The notes beneath the pieces are model-generated. The model made no database searches and had not been told where the DNA came from. It was given only the letters and a program-made list of their open reading frames with translations. This document shows, piece after piece, positions 57,963-64,000 of a stretch of 64,000 nt of DNA (within the stretch, counting starts at the first letter, position 1; every line of letters starts with the position of its first letter). The DNA is from Novosphingobium resinovorum (lineage in GTDB: Bacteria; Pseudomonadota; Alphaproteobacteria; Sphingomonadales; Sphingomonadaceae), in contig NZ_CP017075.1 of assembly GCF_001742225.1 (NCBI RefSeq), forward strand, positions 372,001 to 436,000. Direction: 5' to 3'. A program made the translations under genes and the position numbers.

Positions 57963-59128
57963 TGGGCGGGATTGCGAAGAAGGCCCACAATATCGCGCAA
58001 GTTCGGGCACTGGCGAAGCGCCGCCTGCCGCGCGCAATCTGGGAGTTCATCGAGCGCGGGACCGAGGACGACCTGCTGATCCAGCGCAACGTTGCCGCGT
58101 TGCAGGCGGTGCAGTTTCTGCCACGGACATTGCGCGACGTGGCTGAACGCTCCGCCGGGATCGAGCTTTTTGGCCGCCGTCAGCCGCTGCCTTTGGTGAT
58201 CGCGCCGACGGGTGTATCCGATCTGCTCTGGCACCGGGGCGAGCGGGCGATTGCGCGCGCGGCGGCCTCGGCGGGCATACCCTTTACCCAGACCACAAGC
58301 TCGACGACCAGCTTTGCCGAGATAGCGAAGTGCGCCACCGCCGGGCACTGGATGCAGATGTACCTCTGGGAGCGGCGCGACCTGTCCTGGCAGGTGGTCG
58401 ATACCGCGCGAGAGAACGGCGCGGAAGTTCTGGTGCTGACGGTCGACACGCCGATGTGGCCGCTGCGCGAATTCAACAAGCGCGCGGGCATGTCCAATCC
58501 GATCCGCCCGAATGCGACGCTGGTATCGGATTTCCTGAAGCGGCCTTCGTGGTTCGCCTCGGTGATCTGCCGTTACTATCTCGAAGGCGGGTTGCCGCAG
58601 TTCGCCAATTATCCGCGCGAGGTCGGCGGCAAGCTGACCGGCACTGTCAGCCGTGTGGCGAATTCCGCTTCGGTTTGCTGGCGCGACGTTGCCGAATTGC
58701 GCCGCCGCTGGCCGGGCAAGCTGGTCGTGAAGGGTGTGCTCAGTGCCGAGGATGCCCGCATCGCGCTCGATCACGGCGTGGACGGCATTGCGGTGTCGAA
58801 CCATGGCGGGCGCAATTTTGACAGCTCGCCTCCTGCCATCGACGTGCTGGCGGGGATCGTCGATGCCGTTGGGGACAGCACCACCATCCTGTTCGACAGC
58901 GGCGTGCGGCGCGGGGCGGACGTGATCAAGGCGCTGGCGATCGGCGCGAAGGCGGTGCTGGTGGGCCGCGCGACGCTCTATGGCTGCGCGGCGGGGGGAG
59001 AGCACGGCGCGCGCCACGCGATCGACCTGCTTGCCAATGAGATCGACGTGGCGATGGCGATGGTCGGCGTGACCCGGCTGGAGAAACTGGACCGCAGTTA
59101 CCTGATGCCAGGAACCTTCAGGGGTTAG
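57962..59128 (+). CDS. FMN-dependent alpha-hydroxy-acid oxidase/dehydrogenase
   Basis: 388 residues. FMN-enzyme signatures are ALAKRRLPRAIWEFIERG-type opening, SSTTSFAEIA, the catalytic His region VSNHGGRNFDSSPPA and FDSGVRRGADVIKALA, as in lactate or glycolate oxidase. The start overlaps the upstream flavin monooxygenase stop by one base, so translation is coupled and the two probably act on related substrates. The stop overlaps the convergent malQ stop region by four bases. Confidence 0.93.
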   Translation: MGGIAKKAHNIAQVRALAKRRLPRAIWEFIERGTEDDLLIQRNVAALQAVQFLPRTLRDVAERSAGIELFGRRQPLPLVIAPTGVSDLLWHRGERAIARAAASAGIPFTQTTSSTTSFAEIAKCATAGHWMQMYLWERRDLSWQVVDTARENGAEVLVLTVDTPMWPLREFNKRAGMSNPIRPNATLVSDFLKRPSWFASVICRYYLEGGLPQFANYPREVGGKLTGTVSRVANSASVCWRDVAELRRRWPGKLVVKGVLSAEDARIALDHGVDGIAVSNHGGRNFDSSPPAIDVLAGIVDAVGDSTTILFDSGVRRGADVIKALAIGAKAVLVGRATLYGCAAGGEHGARHAIDLLANEIDVAMAMVGVTRLEKLDRSYLMPGTFRG

Positions 59129-61113
59129 GCTACCCCCTTGCGGGCATCGTCCAGTGCCTGAACCCGCGCGGCCGTCGCCGGGTCCTGCAGCAGGTCCGAC
59201 AGCGGCGCATTGAGGCGGCGTCGCCAGTTGGGGTGCTCGGTGATGGTGCCGGGCAGGTTCGGCTGTTCGGGTTCCGCCAGAAGGTCCTCCAGCGGGGCGA
59301 TCGCAAGGCCGCAAGGGGTGCTGCCGATATGGCGCAAGGCGGCCTCCACCACGGGAGCGGGATCGTCCGGCGCAGGGCGCGGTGCGGCGTCGCGGGTCAG
59401 CGAAGCCCAGAGCAACCCGCGATCCCACGCGCGACGGGCTTCGGCTTCATCCACGGTGGTGTCTTCGGGCAGGCGGCCGAGGCGCTGCGCCCATTGCAGA
59501 TCGCGCCCGCTCCACCAGCCTGCGACGGTGGGCGTATCGTGCGTGCCGGTCATCGCGGCGGCCTGCGCATCGTAGTCCGCCGCGCCGATGAAGCCGTCGT
59601 CGGCCGCGCGTTCGAACCACAGGACGCGCATGCCCAGCATCCCGCGCTCGGTGATCGCCGGGCCGAAGCCATGCGGCATCGTACCCAGATCCTCCGCGAC
59701 GATGAGCGCGCCCGCCAGATGCGCCTCCAGCGCGACGAGGCGGATGAGGTCGGCGAAGGGGTAATGCAGGTAGGCCCCCGCGCTGGACGGCTGACCTTCC
59801 GGCACGACCCATAGCCGGGCGAGACCGAACGCGTGGTCGATTCGCAGCGCGCCAGCCGTGGAAAGCGCTGCGCGGATCGTCGCGATCCACGGCGCATAGC
59901 CGCTGCGCGCCAGCCCGCGCGGCGAGAAGCCGGTGAGCATCCAGTTCTGCCCCAGCGGCCCCAGCGGATCGGGCGGCGCGCCGATGGTCAGGCCCTGCAG
60001 CAAGGTGTCGCCCATGGACCAGGCATCCGCGCCGCCGGTATGGACGCCGACAGCAAGGTCCGCCAGCAATCCCACCGCCATGCCCGCAGCTCGCGCGCGG
60101 CGCTGCACTTCGCCAAGGCTTTCGCGCGCCAGCCACTGGGTGAAGAGGTGGAATTCCACTTCGGCCGCATTGTCTCGAGCGAAAACGGCCACGGCCTCGC
60201 CGTCGGGATCGTGGAATGCGGGCGGCCAGTCCTGCCAGCCTTTCGCGCCCTTGCTGCGGAAATGCACGTCGAGCGCATCGTAGAGCGCCTGTCGCCGCAG
60301 GCCCTCGCCATGGGGCGCGTTGTCGTGAGCGATCCGCTCGCGGGTCGGCGCGTCGAGACCGGCAAAAGCCGCACGCATCCGGGCGAGGCGGGCGGGCAGC
60401 GCCGCTTCCCAGTCGATCAGCGGGCCGTCGCCACCGGCATCGTCGGGCAGCGGCGGTAGCCCCAGCAGCGCGGGATCACCCATGGCACCGTTCAGATAGA
60501 GGCGGCTCGAGGGCGAATAGGGGCTGAAATCGTGCCCGTAGCCTGCGAACAGTGCATGGACCGGGTTGATCGCGATGGCGTCGGCCCCGCGTGCGGCGAA
60601 GACTTCGGCGGCTTCGGCCAGTTCCCCAAAGGTGCCGAAAGCACGGGGCTGCTTGCCGCGCAGGGCCGGGATCTGGATGGCTGGACCCCATATGCGTCCC
60701 TTGCCCAGCGATGCGACCGTCGGGCACGACGTCGGCGCGACCGCCAGCGTCAGGGCATGGCCGTTCACGGTCAGCGGGTAGTAGCCCGGCGTGTCGATCG
60801 CAGGAAGCGTCCAGCGCGCGGTGTCCAGAGGCCGCGTCGTGCCGTCCGGCAGGGTGAGTTGAGCACCGGCGAGGCTTGTCGGCAACGACGTTTCCTTGCC
60901 GACGTCGGTGACGATCATCGCCGGAGGTGCTGTCATCTCGGCTTCGACCCGGGCGAGGCTGGCGGCGATCTGCTCGGGCGTTGCCGCCGGGAAGCCGAGC
61001 GCCAGGGCTATCGTGCGCAGCGAGGCGTCGGTTACGACCTGCTCCCTGCCGTCGACGTCCCACCAGATACGCTGCAGTCCGATCGCTTCGGCAAGTGCGT
61101 GCAATTCCTGCAT
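59125..61113 (-). CDS. malQ: 4-alpha-glucanotransferase (GH77)
   Basis: 662 residues. GH77 signatures include GPAIQIPALRGKQPRAFG, DAIAINPVHALFAG, YSPSSRLYLN, LRIDHAFGLARLW with the catalytic Asp, and EDLGTMP. It transfers maltodextrin segments between chains, complementing phosphoglucomutase in glycogen or maltose metabolism. ATG 61113 fits the N-terminus. No other mal or glg gene is in the window. Confidence 0.95.
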   Translation of the reverse strand: MQELHALAEAIGLQRIWWDVDGREQVVTDASLRTIALALGFPAATPEQIAASLARVEAEMTAPPAMIVTDVGKETSLPTSLAGAQLTLPDGTTRPLDTARWTLPAIDTPGYYPLTVNGHALTLAVAPTSCPTVASLGKGRIWGPAIQIPALRGKQPRAFGTFGELAEAAEVFAARGADAIAINPVHALFAGYGHDFSPYSPSSRLYLNGAMGDPALLGLPPLPDDAGGDGPLIDWEAALPARLARMRAAFAGLDAPTRERIAHDNAPHGEGLRRQALYDALDVHFRSKGAKGWQDWPPAFHDPDGEAVAVFARDNAAEVEFHLFTQWLARESLGEVQRRARAAGMAVGLLADLAVGVHTGGADAWSMGDTLLQGLTIGAPPDPLGPLGQNWMLTGFSPRGLARSGYAPWIATIRAALSTAGALRIDHAFGLARLWVVPEGQPSSAGAYLHYPFADLIRLVALEAHLAGALIVAEDLGTMPHGFGPAITERGMLGMRVLWFERAADDGFIGAADYDAQAAAMTGTHDTPTVAGWWSGRDLQWAQRLGRLPEDTTVDEAEARRAWDRGLLWASLTRDAAPRPAPDDPAPVVEAALRHIGSTPCGLAIAPLEDLLAEPEQPNLPGTITEHPNWRRRLNAPLSDLLQDPATAARVQALDDARKGVA

Positions 61114-61146
61114 CCGTCGGGAGGCTCCTCGCTGATGGGGCGAAGG

Positions 61147-62373
61147 CTAGCGCCTGCGCGGGGCGGCGGCAATCTCGCCTTTGCGCGCGTCCCATGCGAT
61201 CAGCGCCGCCAGCACGACCGCGACGAGGGCGTAGCGGCCACGGAAGGGAACGTTAAGGATCGGGTATTGTGCCAGCAGGTGCGGCGGGTCGGTCCAAGCC
61301 GGGATCACCAGCGCCATCCAGCAGGCGAGCACCATCGGTGTGCGCAGCGGGTGAGGGTCGCCCAGCGTCTGCGCGACGGCGGCGAGGATCACCGGGAAGA
61401 TCAGCGCATAGTGATAGCCCCAGGCATTGGGCGCAGCGACCAGCGAGGCGCAGAGCAGCAGGTTCAGGCTGTCCAGCGGACGGCTTTCGCGCGTGATCGC
61501 TTGATGCGCCATGGCCGCAAGGATGCCGAAGGCCAGCAGCGCCTTGGAGGCAAGCTGAATGGTCTGAGGGATCGGTACGAAATGCAGCACCGGCTGTCCT
61601 CCGCCCGCCTCGATATGCGTGGCGATGCCGGCCAGCGACTGCGCAACACCGGGCATCGTGTAGCCCTGCGCATGAGGCAGGAGTTCCAGGAAATACTGCG
61701 CGTAGAGCCCCGGCGCGGCCCAGAGCAGCCCCAGCAAGGCGATTGCCGCGCTGGCGATCACGGTGGCGAGGGCGGCGCGCCACTTGCGCGGCGTCAGGAA
61801 CAGCGCAGGGACGAGGCCGGGGTAGATCTTGAGCCAGAACCCCAGGGCGATGGCGATACCTGCGCCTGAGGCACGTCCGCGCGCGGCGCAGTACATGCCC
61901 GCGACTGCCGCCCCCATCAGCAGGATGTTGACTTGCCCCGCCGCCAGCGAAGTCCCGATCGGGGCGATCGCCAGCGCGCCGAGAAGCGCGGCTCCAATGG
62001 CAAGACGCGGGCCGCCAGCCAGCCGCACCGCCATCCACGCGGCCATCGCCAGTACCGTGAGACACAGCGCGGTGTGGATGAGGAACGCCGTGTCGATCGG
62101 CAGGCGTGAGAGCAGGTTGAAGTAGATCAGCGAGGGCGGCGGATAGACGAAGCCGCTGACGAACTCGCCATTGTGGCAGATGTCATAAGGTGTCGAGAGG
62201 TTGGCCGCGCCACACATGTAGGTTCGGAAATCAAGCGTCAGGGCCGCCTTGCCGGCACCTTCGCGCAGCACCGCGGCGAACTCCATCACATGATGGGCGA
62301 TAAGCAGTCCGCTCAGCGCGATCAGCCCGAGGGGGAGCCATTGGGCGGGCAATCTTGCGCCGGTCTCGTTCAC
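61147..62373 (-). CDS. Glycosyltransferase family 87-like membrane protein
   Basis: 408 residues from GTG 62373, preceded by GGAGGAGG. Around ten hydrophobic segments; the loop GFVYPPPSLIYFNLLSRLP and later ALGFWLKIYPGLVPAL match the GT87 (DUF2029) polyprenyl-phosphate sugar transferase pattern. Members add mannose or arabinose to envelope lipids from the periplasmic side. The acceptor is unknown. It is 33 bp upstream of malQ on the same strand and could be co-transcribed with it. Confidence 0.85.
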   Translation of the reverse strand: MNETGARLPAQWLPLGLIALSGLLIAHHVMEFAAVLREGAGKAALTLDFRTYMCGAANLSTPYDICHNGEFVSGFVYPPPSLIYFNLLSRLPIDTAFLIHTALCLTVLAMAAWMAVRLAGGPRLAIGAALLGALAIAPIGTSLAAGQVNILLMGAAVAGMYCAARGRASGAGIAIALGFWLKIYPGLVPALFLTPRKWRAALATVIASAAIALLGLLWAAPGLYAQYFLELLPHAQGYTMPGVAQSLAGIATHIEAGGGQPVLHFVPIPQTIQLASKALLAFGILAAMAHQAITRESRPLDSLNLLLCASLVAAPNAWGYHYALIFPVILAAVAQTLGDPHPLRTPMVLACWMALVIPAWTDPPHLLAQYPILNVPFRGRYALVAVVLAALIAWDARKGEIAAAPRRR

Positions 62374-62525
62374 GTCACCTCCTCCATGGTCTGAAAGCGG
62401 AATAGCGACGGGTGGTTACCGAGGTGAAGAGAACTTGTCCCGCTTCATCCTCAGGTTCTAAGCATGGTATCCCGCCTTTATCCACAGGCTTGCCCACGTC
62501 CGGCGAGAGCGGGTAGGGCGGCGCC

Positions 62526-63374
62526 ATGGATATCGATCGCTACCTCGCCCGCATCGGCCTTGCCCACGTACCTTCGGCGGATCCGGAAGGACTCGCCGCG
62601 ATGCAGCGCGCGCATCGGCAGGCGATCGGCTTCGAGAACCTCGATATTCCGCTAGGGAACGGCATTCGCATCGATTCCGGCAGCGTGTTCGACAAGCTCG
62701 TGGTGCAGCGGCGCGGTGGCTACTGTTTCGAGCAGAACCGGCTCTATGGCGATGCGCTGATGGCTCTGGGCATGGTGAACCGGCCGCTTCTTGCGCGCGT
62801 GCGCATGGGGCTGGCCGAAGATGCGCCTCTGCCGCCGCGTACGCATGTGCTACTGCTCGTCCGGGCCGAGCCGGGGCGGGCGTGGATTGCCGATGCGGGG
62901 TTTGGAGGCAGCTTCGTGCCGCCTCTCCCGCTGGAGGACGGCGCCGAGGCGCAGACGAGCGACGGCGCGGCGCACCGCTTGCGGCGGATCGGGACGATAG
63001 GGGCAGAGGGCGGCGAATGGCTGCTCGAACGCGCCGGGCCGGTCGAGGCGACCGACGGCCGCCCGGCACCGCACGGCGAATGGCAGCCGCAGTATGTTTT
63101 CGACCTTGCCGAAGTGGTTTCGGACGACCTGGAGATGGCCAACCACTGGACTTCCACCCGGCCCGGCACGCGATTCACCACGCTGCACGTCGCGAGCGTG
63201 GTACTGCCTGACGGTTTCGCGGCGCTGAGCGAGCGGACTTTGCGCGTCCATCGCGGCGGGACGACGGATACGCGTGAGATCATCGACGCCGCCGACTACG
63301 CGGTGGCCTTGCGCGAACTCTTCGGTATTGCGCTGAGCGAGAAGGAAGCTGCGAGACTCCCCTTGTTCAACTGA
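62526..63374 (+). CDS. Arylamine N-acetyltransferase
   Basis: 282 residues. The triad is visible: Cys67 in RGGYCFEQN, His in PRTHVLLLV, Asp in WIADAGFGG. NATs transfer acetyl groups from acetyl-CoA to arylamines and hydrazines. ATG 62526 gives the usual MDIDRYLARIGL opening. Convergent with moaB. The role here could be detoxification or an unknown endogenous amine. Confidence 0.94.
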   Translation: MDIDRYLARIGLAHVPSADPEGLAAMQRAHRQAIGFENLDIPLGNGIRIDSGSVFDKLVVQRRGGYCFEQNRLYGDALMALGMVNRPLLARVRMGLAEDAPLPPRTHVLLLVRAEPGRAWIADAGFGGSFVPPLPLEDGAEAQTSDGAAHRLRRIGTIGAEGGEWLLERAGPVEATDGRPAPHGEWQPQYVFDLAEVVSDDLEMANHWTSTRPGTRFTTLHVASVVLPDGFAALSERTLRVHRGGTTDTREIIDAADYAVALRELFGIALSEKEAARLPLFN

Positions 63375-63401
63375 TGCAGTTCGGCTCTGACCGAGCGCCC
63401 T

Positions 63402-63944
63402 CTAGCTTTCCAGCAGGCGCGGCATCAGTTCGACGAAGTTGCAGGGGCGGTTGCGGCTGTCGAGTTGCTCGGCGAGAATGCCGTCCCAGCCGTCCTTCAC
63501 CGCACCGTTCGAGCCGGGCAGGGCGAACAGGTAGGTGCCGCGCGCCACGACCGCCATCGCGCGGCTCTGCACGGTGGACGTGCCGATGGTCTTGTAGCTG
63601 AGCCAGCGGAACAGCTCGCCGAAGCCGGGGATTTCGCGCCCGCCCAATTTGCCGAGCGCCTCAGGGGTCACGTCGCGGCCCGTCAGGCCGGTGCCGCCGG
63701 TGGAGATGATCGCGTCCACTTCCGGGTCGTCGATCCATGTGTTCAGCAGCGCCGCGATTCCCTGCGCATCGTCGCGCTCGATCGCGCGGCGGGTCAGCGC
63801 GTGGCCCGCGCCGACGATGCGTGCGGCAAGGATATCGCCCGAGGTGTCGTTTTCGGCAGTACGGGTATCGGAAACGGTCAGCAGGGCGATATTGATCGGC
63901 TTGAAAGTACGCTCAGGGTCGATGGCCACGCACGATCGCTCCAT
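63402..63944 (-). CDS. moaB: Molybdenum cofactor biosynthesis protein B
   Basis: 180 residues (or about 175 if the GTG at 63929, with GGAG upstream, is the start). The MoaB/Mog fold is seen in IALLTVSDTRTAENDTSG and the STGGTGLTGRDVTPEAL nucleotide-binding motif. It adenylylates molybdopterin for molybdoenzymes. No other moa gene is in the window. The C-terminus ends RPCNFVELMPRLLES, as in many homologues. Confidence 0.93.
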   Translation of the reverse strand: MERSCVAIDPERTFKPINIALLTVSDTRTAENDTSGDILAARIVGAGHALTRRAIERDDAQGIAALLNTWIDDPEVDAIISTGGTGLTGRDVTPEALGKLGGREIPGFGELFRWLSYKTIGTSTVQSRAMAVVARGTYLFALPGSNGAVKDGWDGILAEQLDSRNRPCNFVELMPRLLES

Positions 63945-64000
63945 TGGGGTTCATCCGCACGCCTTCCGATCCAGCGAGGCCGGGGAAGGTCGGCCACATG
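63945..64000. other. Right-edge fragment, not assigned
   Basis: 56 bases upstream of moaB. A minus-strand frame ending in TGA at about 63949-63947 could be the C-terminus of a gene beyond the window, but too little is present to call it. Confidence 0.3.

Overview
This is a GC-rich, densely coded, chromosome-type window. Gene content and order point to an alphaproteobacterium of the Sphingomonadales, most likely Novosphingobium or a close relative. The pointers are a small SRP RNA upstream of dnaX-ybaB, two large TonB-dependent receptors, an M2 peptidyl-dipeptidase, an NDUFS4-like complex I accessory gene, and several families of intergenic palindromes hugging gene 3' ends. The genus is an inference; no rRNA or other marker is present.

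Layout. 1-5 kb: a GGDEF-EAL protein cut by the left edge, the helicase hrpB, an NDUFS4-like gene and a yefM-yoeB toxin-antitoxin pair. 5-15.4 kb: SRP RNA, dnaX, ybaB, lon, a HEAT-like gene, a DUF418 membrane protein, asd and a three-gene DUF1993/GFA/hydrolase run. 15.4-24.2 kb: a cupin, an M2 metallopeptidase, a sulfotransferase, a large TonB receptor, AMP nucleosidase and a GNAT acetyltransferase. 24.4-28.7 kb: the rpsF-rpsR-rplI operon and an M1 aminopeptidase. 28.8-31.7 kb: an intracellular PHA depolymerase gene (phaZ) split by a 1.6-kb insertion sequence with a 9-bp target duplication. 31.8-41.5 kb: GST, SMR exporter, a peculiar array of AAGGTGACAC boxes, flagellin, DUF808, a MurC/Mpl-like ligase divergent from an LD-carboxypeptidase, a VOC protein, fabD-fabG and dnaN. 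41.5-49.9 kb: a ferredoxin-NADP reductase, a membrane GGDEF-EAL-PilZ protein, lepA and a small cluster (membrane-anchored LuxR-type HTH, two unknowns, RadC-like JAMM protein). 49.9-53.6 kb: a TonB receptor divergent from a His/Cys-motif periplasmic protein and a MauG-type di-haem peroxidase. 53.6-64 kb: a GAF-GGDEF cyclase, phosphoglucomutase, two coupled flavoenzymes, 4-alpha-glucanotransferase, a GT87 glycosyltransferase, arylamine N-acetyltransferase and moaB.

Most genes are housekeeping. Accessory features of interest are the phaZ-disrupting insertion, the repeat array at 32982-33130, the TonB/HxHxxC/MauG group, the LuxR-TM/RadC cluster, three c-di-GMP proteins, and the dispersed palindromes that sit at, or even supply, stop codons. 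No CRISPR array, prophage, tRNA or rRNA gene was found. No clearly new multi-gene system can be demonstrated from the sequence alone; the best leads are in the findings.
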